Below are positions 53,924-62,831 of a stretch of 64,000 nt of DNA, one piece after another. The position numbers were made by a program, and so were the translations under genes. The stretch comes from Gluconobacter cerinus (lineage in GTDB: Bacteria > Pseudomonadota > Alphaproteobacteria > Acetobacterales > Acetobacteraceae): contig NZ_BEWM01000007.1 of assembly GCF_002723935.1 (NCBI RefSeq), forward strand, positions 1 to 64,000, given 5' to 3'. The first letter of the stretch is position 1; each line of letters begins with the position of its first letter. The notes under the pieces are model-generated. The model was given only the letters and a program-made list of their open reading frames with translations. It did not search any database and was not told the DNA's origin.

Positions 53924-53951
53924 TTTGACTCCTAAAACACTATGACATAAT
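53924..53951 (+). promoter_or_regulatory. Putative sigma-70 promoter of the receptor-metNI operon
   Basis: TTTGAC (53924) and CATAAT (53946) with a 16-base spacer lie in the divergent gap. A start near 53958 leaves a short leader to ATG 53985. Confidence 0.4.
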
Positions 53952-53984
53952 CGAATATTGAAATTCACCTTTGGAAAAACTATT

Positions 53985-56441
53985 ATGCGTAGTGGTTATA
54001 TCGTGGCACCACTTTTGGTCAGCCTTTCGTTTTCGACGGCGGTTGCAGCTGAAAGCGAGCCCCGTCAGGATGGTCCGGAAACGCAAAAATCAATTGAGAA
54101 GCAGAATTTTATTAAAAAACCGGTTTCTACTTCCCGGACGAACACTGTTCAATCAGAGGAGCCGGAGCAGGTCATTGTTACAGGAACGCGCGATCCCTTT
54201 CAAACTGCGGCAAGAAGTGTGAGCCCCATTACGATTATTGGAGGTAATCAGCTTCGTGCGACTGGAATGACTGACATCCGGGAAGCGCTTGTCCAACTCT
54301 CACCATCTATTAGCCGAGAAGTGAATGGTTCAGATCAAGGATCAGTCATAGATGCGCTAAGTTTGCGAGGACTGAACGCTGACCAGACCCTAGTTCTTGT
54401 GAATGGTAAAAGACGACATACCACAGCAGCAATTGCAGTCGATGCTTCGTCTCAACAGGGTACAACCCCTGTTGATCTGGATATGCTACCCATCTCCGCT
54501 ATCGACCATATTGAAATCCTGCAGGACGGCGCCGCCGCTCAATATGGATCGGACGCCATCGCTGGTGTCATAAACGTCATTCTGAAGTCCAATAATCACG
54601 GTATTCATATGCAGGCTACAAACGGTGGATACGCTGCGGGAGATGGTTTTACCACAGGAGAAAATCTCAATGCAGGTTTCAAACTGGGTCAACGCGGGTA
54701 TCTGAATATCAGTGCAGAATTCAAGCATCAGGATCGGACCCAGAGAACCGGCATTGATCCCCGAACCGGCAAAAATAATGATCTGGCAACCGGTCAGCCT
54801 CAGGTGACAAGGGAGTCAATCGAAGCGAATTTTGGTTATGATCTGACAGACAGTATCGAGCTTTATGGTTTTGGAACATTTACACACCGGGACGCTGAGC
54901 GTTGGGCCTTTCTCCGTGCTCCGAGCACAACCGCAGCGGACGGGCTTTCCGGCATGTATCCGAATGGCTTTGAACCTGTTGAGACCATGCCCGAAAATGA
55001 CTACGGCTTTACGCTCGGCTTTCGGGGAAAAAAACTTTATGGCTTTGACTGGGATTTGAGCTCCACTATTGGCGGAGACCATGACACCCTTGCTGATTAC
55101 AATTCCGCCAATGCCGATGCCTACAAGGAAACAGGGTCTTCTCCCTCTCGTTTTTATCTTGGCAATTACTCCAATCAGCAATGGACGAATAATCTCGACA
55201 TTCGACGGGGCGTCGACATCCCTTTTCTCTACAGCCCGTTGAACATCGCATTTGGCGGTGAGTATCGTCGCGATACATATTCAATCGGGGCGGGTGAACC
55301 TTTATCGTATTATCTGAGCGGAGCGCAGGGGTATCAGGGCGAAACGCCAGAAGACGCTGTTGACGCATCCAGACATGTCGCCGCAGCCTACGTCGATTTT
55401 TCAACGCAGATTGTTAAACGTTGGAGAGTAGATCTGGCAGGTCGCTTTGAACATTATAATGATGTTGGCAACGCCCGAACGGGTAAGATCTCCACACGCT
55501 ATGACATTAATCGCTATATCGGCTTCCGGGGGACTGCAAGTACCGGATTTCGCGCGCCTACTCTTGCGGAACAGAATTTCGCAGCGTTTATCTCCAGTCC
55601 CAATTATGCAACGGGTCAAATTGCAGCCAATTCAGCTGCTGCGCGTGCTTTAGGGTCTCCTGGGCTCAGACCGGAAAAGTCCACAAATTTTAGCATCGGA
55701 ATGATTTTGAATCCACTCCCTCGGCTTCATATCAATGTTGACGGTTATACGATCTCCATCAAGCATCGCATTGTTGACGGAGGATATGCCTCTGGAGCGC
55801 GTGCGGTGGAAGCCTACTCAGCCGCAGGGGTAGATACCTCCGGCTTTGCTGGAGACGAATCTGCCGTTAGCACGAATTATTTCACAAATGGCGCCAATAC
55901 CCGGACAACGGGTCTTGATATTACTGCACGATATTTTTCAGATTTCGGGCAATACGGAAAAGTAGACTGGGACGCAGCAGTCAATTTCAATCATACGAAC
56001 GTAAAAGATATTGCACGAACAGGGGAGGGGACACCTGTTTTGAATGCTCAGCAGATCAGTTTGATGTCAACGGAAAATCCGGCCAATAAGCTGATTTTTG
56101 GTGGGATCTGGCGTCGCGGAAAGTGGAATGTGGCCGTTCATGAAATCCGCTATGGTCATACGACATCCAATTTGACATTTGTCTCCGGCAGTAATGCTTT
56201 CTCGACGACAGATTTCTATCATCAGATTAATCGTCCGCGTTTCGTCACCAATCTGGAAGTTGGCTATCAGGTCCTCCCGCAGCTTCATCTGGCGCTGGGT
56301 GGCAACAACGTCGGAAATGCTCATCCAAGCCGGGTGCCTTCTTTCACAGCAGATTATAATAACAATCTTTACGATACTCTCAGTCAGCAACTGTCCGAAG
56401 AAGGGGGCTTCTACTATCTGCGGGCTGATCTGACGCTTTGA
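53985..56441 (+). CDS. TonB-dependent receptor of the MetNIQ-like locus
   Basis: 818 residues from ATG 53985 (MRSGYIVAPLLVSLSFSTAVAAES signal peptide). A TTG at 53958 would add 9 residues but lies at the expected transcription start. Plug: EQVIVTGTRDPFQTAARSVSPITIIGGNQL, DALSLRGLNADQTLVLVNGKRRH, and ILQDGAAAQYGSDAIAGVINVIL, the pattern of sugar/peptide-type receptors in alphaproteobacteria. C-terminus GGFYYLRADLTL closes the barrel. It faces the oxygenase-metQ pair and lies 44 bases before metN, so the outer-membrane and inner-membrane steps are probably co-regulated. Confidence 0.92.
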   Translation: MRSGYIVAPLLVSLSFSTAVAAESEPRQDGPETQKSIEKQNFIKKPVSTSRTNTVQSEEPEQVIVTGTRDPFQTAARSVSPITIIGGNQLRATGMTDIREALVQLSPSISREVNGSDQGSVIDALSLRGLNADQTLVLVNGKRRHTTAAIAVDASSQQGTTPVDLDMLPISAIDHIEILQDGAAAQYGSDAIAGVINVILKSNNHGIHMQATNGGYAAGDGFTTGENLNAGFKLGQRGYLNISAEFKHQDRTQRTGIDPRTGKNNDLATGQPQVTRESIEANFGYDLTDSIELYGFGTFTHRDAERWAFLRAPSTTAADGLSGMYPNGFEPVETMPENDYGFTLGFRGKKLYGFDWDLSSTIGGDHDTLADYNSANADAYKETGSSPSRFYLGNYSNQQWTNNLDIRRGVDIPFLYSPLNIAFGGEYRRDTYSIGAGEPLSYYLSGAQGYQGETPEDAVDASRHVAAAYVDFSTQIVKRWRVDLAGRFEHYNDVGNARTGKISTRYDINRYIGFRGTASTGFRAPTLAEQNFAAFISSPNYATGQIAANSAAARALGSPGLRPEKSTNFSIGMILNPLPRLHINVDGYTISIKHRIVDGGYASGARAVEAYSAAGVDTSGFAGDESAVSTNYFTNGANTRTTGLDITARYFSDFGQYGKVDWDAAVNFNHTNVKDIARTGEGTPVLNAQQISLMSTENPANKLIFGGIWRRGKWNVAVHEIRYGHTTSNLTFVSGSNAFSTTDFYHQINRPRFVTNLEVGYQVLPQLHLALGGNNVGNAHPSRVPSFTADYNNNLYDTLSQQLSEEGGFYYLRADLTL

Positions 56442-56485
56442 ACATGGAATATTTAGAAAATCTGTAGGCCTGAAAGAGTCATGAG

Positions 56486-57508
56486 ATGCTAAAAGTTGAA
56501 AACCTTTCCAAGGCGTTTGACGGGCGTATTGCACTGGAAAAAGTCAGTTTCTCCGTTCAGGTAGGCGAAATTGTTGGAATTATAGGGCGCTCCGGAGCGG
56601 GAAAAACGACACTTTTGCGCTGTTTGAATGGTGCAGAAACGCCTGATACAGGTCACGTTTTTATTGAAGGAAAGGATCTAAGCAGATTTAAAGAGCGTGA
56701 TCTTCTAGCCCTTCGGCAGCGTATTGGTCTTGTCTTTCAGAGCTTCAACCTTCTGCAGTCCCGAACGGTCACAGGCAACATCTCTCTTGCACTCGAGATT
56801 TTAGGGATCCCTAAAAAAGAACGCCGTTATCGAATAGAGAAGCTGATACAACTGGTCGGACTTGAAGGGCAGGAGACAAAATATCCTACACAGCTTTCCG
56901 GAGGGCAAAAGCAGAGAGTAGGAATAGCGAGAGCTCTAGCAGGAAATCCGGCTATTCTTTTGTGTGATGAAGCAACATCTGCGCTAGACCCAGAGGCGAC
57001 CACCTCCATTCTCGCTCTTCTTGAAGAAATAAATAAAGAGTTAGGCGTCACGATAGTTCTGATTACCCATGAAATGGATGTTATACGAAACCTTGCTCAC
57101 CGAGTGCTTGTGCTCGATCAGGGATGCATTGTTGAAGATATTTCAACCGAGGCGCTTGCCAAAGGGCAGGCCCATCATGCGTTAACGAGATCCTTCATCA
57201 ATGATGATCAGGTAAATCTCGCTGACTGCCTGCGCTCATTCGTGACCGAGAAGGCGTTTTCGGTCGCTATGCCGGTTTTGCGTTTAGGCAGTATGCGGAA
57301 TGAGTTATCGTCAACACTACTGACAGATCTCTATCGGACTTTCGGTATTACGGCTTCTATCCTACAGGCTGATATTCGTGGAAAGTCTTCAGGAGGTCAT
57401 GACACCCTTGTTCTGACTTTATCGCATAATCATGAGCATGCTATTCAATGGCTTTCGCAAAATGTCGAAGATCTGGAGGTTATCGGGTATGTGTCTTCAG
57501 ATCTTTGA
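56486..57508 (+). CDS. MetN-type ABC ATPase with NIL domain
   Basis: 340 residues. Walker A VGIIGRSGAGKTTLLRCLNGAE, signature LSGGQKQRVGIARALAGNPAILLCDEATSALDPEATTSIL, switch His in VLITHEMDVIRNLAHRV. A C-terminal NIL/ACT-like domain (about 255-340) matches MetN, which senses intracellular methionine and inhibits transport. RBS-like GAGTCATGAG lies just before the ATG; the start is MLKVENLSKAF. Together with metI and the divergent metQ it forms a complete importer. Confidence 0.93.
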   Translation: MLKVENLSKAFDGRIALEKVSFSVQVGEIVGIIGRSGAGKTTLLRCLNGAETPDTGHVFIEGKDLSRFKERDLLALRQRIGLVFQSFNLLQSRTVTGNISLALEILGIPKKERRYRIEKLIQLVGLEGQETKYPTQLSGGQKQRVGIARALAGNPAILLCDEATSALDPEATTSILALLEEINKELGVTIVLITHEMDVIRNLAHRVLVLDQGCIVEDISTEALAKGQAHHALTRSFINDDQVNLADCLRSFVTEKAFSVAMPVLRLGSMRNELSSTLLTDLYRTFGITASILQADIRGKSSGGHDTLVLTLSHNHEHAIQWLSQNVEDLEVIGYVSSDL

Positions 57509-58148
57509 ACTGTTTTGCAAAGCAACTCTGGCAACCCTTGAAATGGTTTTCGCATCTGCCGTGATCGCTGTTTTTTTTGGTTTGCCTCTCGCTATTCTTT
57601 TAACCATCACAAGGCCCGGTGGGCTATGGCCTATACGGTCTATCGGCAGGGTCTTGGGATTTGTTGTCGATCTGACAAGAGCAGTCCCGTTCATTATTCT
57701 GCTTGTGATCCTTATTCCTTTTACGCGCTTCGTGGTGGGGACCGCGCTTGGTACCGCTGCTGCAATCGTGCCTCTTTCCATCACAGCGATCCCTTATTTT
57801 GCGCGCATTGCAGAAGTGTCGTTAAGAGAGGTGAGTCCAGAATTAATCGATGCCGTTCGCGCAATGGGTGCAACACGAGCAAAAATCGTGCGCTCTGTGC
57901 TCATTCCCGAAGCGTTGCCTGGTCTGGTTTCTGGTTTGACCGTGACAATGGTTAGCCTGATCAGTGCGTCCGCCATGGCAGGTGTTGTTGGTGCAGGGGG
58001 GCTGGGAGATCTGGCAATCAGATACGGATATCAAAGATTTAATACTGCCATGATGTTATGGGTCGTGAGTATTCTTGTCGCATTGACAATTATCGTTCAG
58101 TTTGTCGGAAATACAGTTTCCGCACGTTTGAAAGCATATAATCGTTAG
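57489..58148 (+). CDS. MetI-type ABC permease
   Basis: 219 residues, five hydrophobic segments. Typical MetI features: TLEMVFASAVIAVFFGLPLAILL at the N-terminus and the EAA loop VRAMGATRAKIVRSVLIPEALPGLVSGLTVTMVSLIS followed by AMAGVVGAGGLGDLAIRYGYQRF. ATG 57489 lies inside the last codons of metN (20-base overlap), which is usual for this pair. Longer starts are possible but would place extra residues over metN. Confidence 0.92.
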   Translation: MCLQIFELFCKATLATLEMVFASAVIAVFFGLPLAILLTITRPGGLWPIRSIGRVLGFVVDLTRAVPFIILLVILIPFTRFVVGTALGTAAAIVPLSITAIPYFARIAEVSLREVSPELIDAVRAMGATRAKIVRSVLIPEALPGLVSGLTVTMVSLISASAMAGVVGAGGLGDLAIRYGYQRFNTAMMLWVVSILVALTIIVQFVGNTVSARLKAYNR

Positions 58149-58288
58149 TCTCAGGGCATATAACCACAAGATGACGGATGGTGATCGGAAGATGGCTGGC
58201 GGACGAGCAGATAATTTGACGCATCAAAGATGGCATGAATACGACGCTTTACGCAGTTAATGAGGAAAACAGACGTCCGCTTCCGTTT

Positions 58289-58531
58289 TGAACAGTCTTT
58301 TCCTGCCCAATGGCTGCTGAGAGATCGTGAGTATGCCGCGGACTGGCTTAGCGACGCGCCTTGTAAGAAAAAGGGGTCAAACCCTGGAAATCTCGCGGGG
58401 AACCGAGCAAATACGACAAGCGGAAATATAAACACTGCAACCGCATCGAGATTATGTTCGGAAGGCTCAAGGACTGGTGGCAGGTCGCAACCTGCTACGA
58501 CAGATGCCCGACCGTCATCTTCTGGCTATGA
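58289..58531 (+). pseudogene. IS5-family transposase C-terminal remnant
   Basis: AQWLLRDREYAADWLSDAPCKKK is followed, after a one-base shift near 58370, by KYDKRKYKHCNRIEIMFGRLKDWWQVATCYDRC and TVIFWL, ending at a TGA. This is the end of an IS1031/IS5-type transposase, related to the remnant at 16.4-16.7 kb but in the opposite orientation. The 140 bases on either side (58149-58288 and 58532-58587) contain no gene. Confidence 0.8.
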
Positions 58532-58587
58532 GCCCTATATTTAATGCAAACATTCACTCAACAGATAGCATCTCAGATGGAAATCTA

Positions 58588-60063
58588 TCATGTCCAAAGG
58601 CAAACCCTTGGGTAAAATAGGTCCGTGCAAATCGCCGCACCGTCCTTTGTAATGGACAAGGTGGCCTTATTATTGGTTGAAAATGCCTCCCATCTTATTT
58701 CTGACCGTTCTTCTACCGAAACAAAGTCTCTCCAGATATTGTGTATGATACGCGAAATCTTTGGATCAACATCTTGATATCTCGTTGGTAAGTTCGCTCT
58801 GTTATAGCCTTCCCGCCACCATACGTTTGCCAGTTCGGCACCATGTGGGGCACCCGTTTCATTGGGGCCAATGCCTCCGAAAAGATATTTATGAACGAGC
58901 TGAAATTTGCTCAGTGCAAGGGCATAGCGGGTCGTCGGGTTTTGAAAGACAAGATCCCCTGCGACCGCACGCCATATTCCCAGAGGGTCATGGTGGGGTA
59001 GGGCATCCCGATAGCGGTTCACGATATCGGTCCCACTCAGGCCGAGAGGCTGTACTCTTGGGTCCAGTAAGCGCGCAGTATCTGCAAATGTGAGATGAGA
59101 GTGCACGCTGGAATGGGACAGATATTCCGCCGATGTCGTGCCGATCATAACTGGAACCTGCGTTACCAGTCCTTGGACAGCGGCTGTTTCTGGATCAAGG
59201 GGTAAGGACGCAGCGTCAATGACTGGTTGGAAGGGAATTCCTACAATTGTCACTCGTCCGTCTCGAGTGAAGTCATGCTGTTCGTAGGATTCATTGCAGA
59301 TCTCTTGCTGAGCAGCGAGAAGCTGATGAATGGGTATCTCTTCGAGGATTTGAAGTGATGGCTGGCCGAGACGTTTGAGAAAGCGTTGTGCCGTCAGGCG
59401 TGCGTCTTTGTGTGGGAGTACCGCTGGGGTAGCTCCGGACTGGATCATGGTCCGGGAAAACAATCCTTTTGCCGCAGGCATGGCCATAAGAGTGGAAACG
59501 GCAAATCCACCCGCAGATCGTCCGGCCAGAGTGACGCGTTCGGGGTCTCCTCCAAAGAGGGCGATGTGCTTCTGAACCCACTCCAAAGCTTTGATGATAT
59601 CAAGTAGCCCGCGATTTTCGGGCGCGCCATCCAGGCTTAAAAATCCCAGTGCTCCCAATCTGTAATTGAGCGTTACTTCAACAATTCCGCTTGCTGCGAA
59701 GGCGCCTGTCTGGAGGAGTGGTTCGTTTCCGGAACCGACGGCGTATCCGCCTCCGTGCAGCCAGACAAGAACGGGAGCTTTCCCCTCGCGGGCGGGGCTA
59801 CGGATATTGAGGGTTAGAAAATCCTCTCCGGCATCCAGCGTGGATGTGGCTCCTTTTCCGACAGGTCCATAGGTTGGGGTCTGTGGGCAGACGGCACCAA
59901 GGCGGTGAGCGGATCTCACACCGGTCCAGGGCGTAACGTCCTGAGGTGCTGCGAACCGGTTTCCGCGAACGATGGGGGCGGCATAGGGAACGCTTAGGAA
60001 TGTCAGAATTCCGTTTTCTGTGAAGCCTTCTATCGCGCCACTTTCGATCATGATCCGCGTCAT
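58588..60063 (-). CDS. Type-B carboxylesterase family hydrolase
   Basis: 491 residues without signal peptide. The alpha/beta-hydrolase core of the COesterase family is clear: GILTFLSVPYAAPIVRGNRFAAPQ, VLVWLHGGGYAVGSGNEP (oxyanion HGGG), and nucleophile elbow VTLAGRSAGGFAVSTLM (GxSxG with Arg replacing the usual Glu of GESAGG), acid in MIGTTSAEYLSH and His in TGAPHGAELANVW. It lies last in the operon of the Pot-type importer and M19 dipeptidase (19 bases after the permease stop), so it may hydrolyse an imported ester or amide. Confidence 0.88.
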   Translation of the reverse strand: MTRIMIESGAIEGFTENGILTFLSVPYAAPIVRGNRFAAPQDVTPWTGVRSAHRLGAVCPQTPTYGPVGKGATSTLDAGEDFLTLNIRSPAREGKAPVLVWLHGGGYAVGSGNEPLLQTGAFAASGIVEVTLNYRLGALGFLSLDGAPENRGLLDIIKALEWVQKHIALFGGDPERVTLAGRSAGGFAVSTLMAMPAAKGLFSRTMIQSGATPAVLPHKDARLTAQRFLKRLGQPSLQILEEIPIHQLLAAQQEICNESYEQHDFTRDGRVTIVGIPFQPVIDAASLPLDPETAAVQGLVTQVPVMIGTTSAEYLSHSSVHSHLTFADTARLLDPRVQPLGLSGTDIVNRYRDALPHHDPLGIWRAVAGDLVFQNPTTRYALALSKFQLVHKYLFGGIGPNETGAPHGAELANVWWREGYNRANLPTRYQDVDPKISRIIHNIWRDFVSVEERSEIRWEAFSTNNKATLSITKDGAAICTDLFYPRVCLWT

Positions 60064-60082
60064 GAGAGGTTCCTTTACTGCT

Positions 60083-60880
60083 TTACCCGCCGACGGCCCG
60101 ACGAAGATTGATCAGACGTTCAATGATGATGATGGGTACCAAGCTAAGAAGCACCACGAGAACTGAAAGCGATGCGACCTGCGGGTCCGTCCGGAACTGG
60201 ATGTACTGATAGATGGCGAGCGGCAGCGTAACGGCTCTATGGCCTGCAATGAACAGAGCGATAACGGCTTCGTCGAAGGAAAACAGGAAAGCGATCAAAA
60301 ATCCGGTGATGAGGTGTGGCCTGAGCGCAGGCAGAATGACACAGCAGAAACTCTGCCAGGGCGAAGCGCCGTGAATGCGAGCAGCTTCCTCCAGTGTCCG
60401 GTCCAGCTGTGCAATCCCGGAAGACACAATGCGCGTCGTATAGGGTAGCGTGATGCTGATATGGGCCAGAATCAATCCTGTTAGGGTGTCCAGGAGGCCA
60501 AGCGGTTGCAGGGTCATCATAAGCCCCACTGCCAGCACAATATGGGGCATCAGCATTGGAGAAAGAAAGAACCATTGCAGGCTTTGCCGTCCCGGGAAAT
60601 GGCCTCTCACCAGAGCAAAAGCAGCGCTCGTCCCCACAATCAGGGAGAGGACCGCAGAGCATCCTCCGATTAACAGACTGGTTTTTCCAGCCTGAAGAAA
60701 AAGAGGGTTATGCAACACCCTGGCATATGAAATCAGGGAAAAGCTTGCGGGTGGAAAGCTGAGATAGGGACGTGTATCGAACGACACGATCAGCACGATA
60801 ATCAATGGTGCGAGCAGGAACAGGTAAATCAGGCCAATCAGAAGATGCCATGCCATCCTGACGGTTCGGTCGTGTTTCAT
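60083..60880 (-). CDS. PotC-type ABC permease
   Basis: 265 residues, about six membrane segments. It resembles the spermidine/putrescine-type inner permease: FLLAPLIIVLIVSFDTRPYLSFPPASFSLISYARVL near the start and the EAA loop TLEEAARIHGASPWQSFCCVILPALRPHLITGF. Overlaps the upstream permease gene by 4 bases. Forms the transmembrane channel together with the PotB-type protein. Confidence 0.9.
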   Translation of the reverse strand: MKHDRTVRMAWHLLIGLIYLFLLAPLIIVLIVSFDTRPYLSFPPASFSLISYARVLHNPLFLQAGKTSLLIGGCSAVLSLIVGTSAAFALVRGHFPGRQSLQWFFLSPMLMPHIVLAVGLMMTLQPLGLLDTLTGLILAHISITLPYTTRIVSSGIAQLDRTLEEAARIHGASPWQSFCCVILPALRPHLITGFLIAFLFSFDEAVIALFIAGHRAVTLPLAIYQYIQFRTDPQVASLSVLVVLLSLVPIIIIERLINLRRAVGG

Positions 60881-61728
60881 GATTGGCTCTCCACGCGTTG
60901 AAGAATTCTCTGATAGAGCGCCACGAATATTCCGAAAAAGGCCAGGAGGGTAATGGATAGGGCACCGGCGAATGGCCAGTCCAGAGATATGGTTGTCTGG
61001 TTGAAAATCTCTGTTGCAAGGACAAAGACGCGCCCTCCACCCATCAATTGAGGTGTCACGAGTGAACTGATTGCGAGAACGAAGACAAGCAGCGAGGCTG
61101 TCATCAGTCCTGGCACGGAGAGAGGCAGCAAGACGTGCCAGAAGACCTGAAGGCGACGTGCCCCGAGAAGGGAGGCCGCCTGTTCCAGCTCGGCATCCAG
61201 ACGGCTCAGGTGGCTGAGGATGGAAATAATGCCATAGGGCAGCAGAATCTCCACCAGCGCGACCACCGTGGCAAAGGGACCGTTATCCAATCGTGTGGGC
61301 TGCGCCAGAATGCCAGCCCACACAAGGGTGGTGTTAATGAGGCCATGTCGTCCCAGGATGACCATCCAGCCGTAGGTTCGGATGACTGTAGATGTCAGGA
61401 GGGGAGCAATGGCCAGCGCTGTCAGGGTGCCTCGCCAGCCGCTTTGCGACCGGGCAAGAAAAAGCGCGACGGGAAAAGCCAGTGGTACGGTAATGACAAC
61501 ACAGAGCAGCCCAATGAAAATCGTGCGTCCAATGACCCACCAGTAAAAGCTGTCCTCGAACAGCCGGACATAAGCGTGGAGGGAAAGTGTATGTCCGGTC
61601 GTAGGCTGGAGAGACGTCCTGGCCAGCCAGAGGAGCGGGAAGACGAATGTCACGACAAGGGCCGCAACACCCGGAAGGATGAGCAGGGCCTGCAGCCAGG
61701 ACGGCTGTTTTCGGACAGACACCCTCAT
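60877..61728 (-). CDS. PotB-type ABC permease
   Basis: 283 residues, six membrane segments. LILPGVAALVVTFVFPLLWLARTSLQP is the usual first helix; the EAA loop is ELEQAASLLGARRLQVFWHVLLPLSVPGLMTASLLVF. Starts MRVSVRKQPSWLQ; overlaps the ATPase gene by 4 bases. The order ATPase, PotB, PotC follows the common polyamine/opine-type operon. Confidence 0.9.
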   Translation of the reverse strand: MRVSVRKQPSWLQALLILPGVAALVVTFVFPLLWLARTSLQPTTGHTLSLHAYVRLFEDSFYWWVIGRTIFIGLLCVVITVPLAFPVALFLARSQSGWRGTLTALAIAPLLTSTVIRTYGWMVILGRHGLINTTLVWAGILAQPTRLDNGPFATVVALVEILLPYGIISILSHLSRLDAELEQAASLLGARRLQVFWHVLLPLSVPGLMTASLLVFVLAISSLVTPQLMGGGRVFVLATEIFNQTTISLDWPFAGALSITLLAFFGIFVALYQRILQRVESQS

Positions 61729-62831
61729 GAACTCGGATGGCCTGAAGTGAGGGCATCGGAGAGAGGCTCTTGAAGGACTGACATGTCGCTGGCCTGCCAG
61801 TGCAGGTCAACAATGTCTCCCGTCTGGGCTGGCTGGCCCTGATCTTCCTGCTGTTCAACGGTGAGTGTTACATACCCGACACGGACCAGATAAGTTCGGC
61901 GCTCACCCGTATAAACAACGTTTTCGACCACACCCTGGCAGCATGTTTCGAGACTGTTGCCCAATCTGATGCGATGGGGGCGGATCAAGAGGGTTCTGCG
62001 GTCTTTCCAGCCTTCGGAAAAGCCAATGAAAAGTGTGCCGATGCCTTCCGCATGGATACGTTTGCTATCGACCCACACAGCCTCGATGAAGTTGCTCCGT
62101 CCCACGAAGGAAGCCACGAACCGGTTTGTGGGACGAGTATACAGATCTGCCGGGGTGCCAAACTGCTGGAGGCGTCCTTCCGACATGACGGCGACCTGAT
62201 CCGCAATGGACAGAGCTTCGTCTTGGTCATGGGTCACAAAGATGGCTGTGATCCCAAGGCGTTGCTGAAGAGCACGAATTTCCGTGCGCACCGTATCGCG
62301 CAACCGGATATCAAGATTGGCCAGCGGCTCATCCAGCATGAGAATGTCAGGTTCGATGGCAAGCGCCCGCGCGAGTGCCACTCGCTGCCGTTGTCCGCCG
62401 GAGAGTTCGGTGATGCGTCTGTTCTCCAGCCCAGTCAGGTGCATGAGAGAGACCAGTTCCGCCACACGCCGCCGGCTTTCTTCCCCTTTGATCCCCCGGA
62501 CATCCAGGCCAAAGCTGATATTGCGGGCGACGGAAAGGTGAGGAAACAGGGCATAGGATTGAAACACCATTCCCATGTTTCGTGCGTGAAGAGGGGTTTC
62601 CGTCATCTGACGCCCCGCAACGTGCAACTGTCCTGAATCAACCGGGGTCAGGCCTGCAATCATGCGGAGCAGGGTTGTTTTTCCGCATCCGGAAGGGCCC
62701 AGCAAGGTCAACATCTGCCCGCGTTTCAGCGTAAAGCTGACGTCATCGACGGAACGCCTTTCTGCACCCGGGAATTGTCTCGTGAAGCCGCTGACGGAGA
62801 GATAGGCTGGTGTTGAGTTTGTTTCAGCCAC
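61725..62831 (-). CDS. PotA-type ABC ATPase
   Basis: 368 residues from a GTG at 62831 that overlaps the upstream stop (GTGGCTGA); the frame is open further upstream but that part overlaps the binding protein gene. Walker A LTLLGPSGCGKTTLLRMIAGL, Q-loop VFQSYALFPHLSVARNISFGLD, signature ELSGGQRQRVALARALAIEPDILMLDEPLANLD, switch His in VTHDQDEALSIA, and C-terminal TOBE domain (LLIRPHRIRLGNS). It drives import of a polyamine-, opine- or amino-acid-like compound. Confidence 0.92.
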   Translation of the reverse strand: MAETNSTPAYLSVSGFTRQFPGAERRSVDDVSFTLKRGQMLTLLGPSGCGKTTLLRMIAGLTPVDSGQLHVAGRQMTETPLHARNMGMVFQSYALFPHLSVARNISFGLDVRGIKGEESRRRVAELVSLMHLTGLENRRITELSGGQRQRVALARALAIEPDILMLDEPLANLDIRLRDTVRTEIRALQQRLGITAIFVTHDQDEALSIADQVAVMSEGRLQQFGTPADLYTRPTNRFVASFVGRSNFIEAVWVDSKRIHAEGIGTLFIGFSEGWKDRRTLLIRPHRIRLGNSLETCCQGVVENVVYTGERRTYLVRVGYVTLTVEQQEDQGQPAQTGDIVDLHWQASDMSVLQEPLSDALTSGHPSS

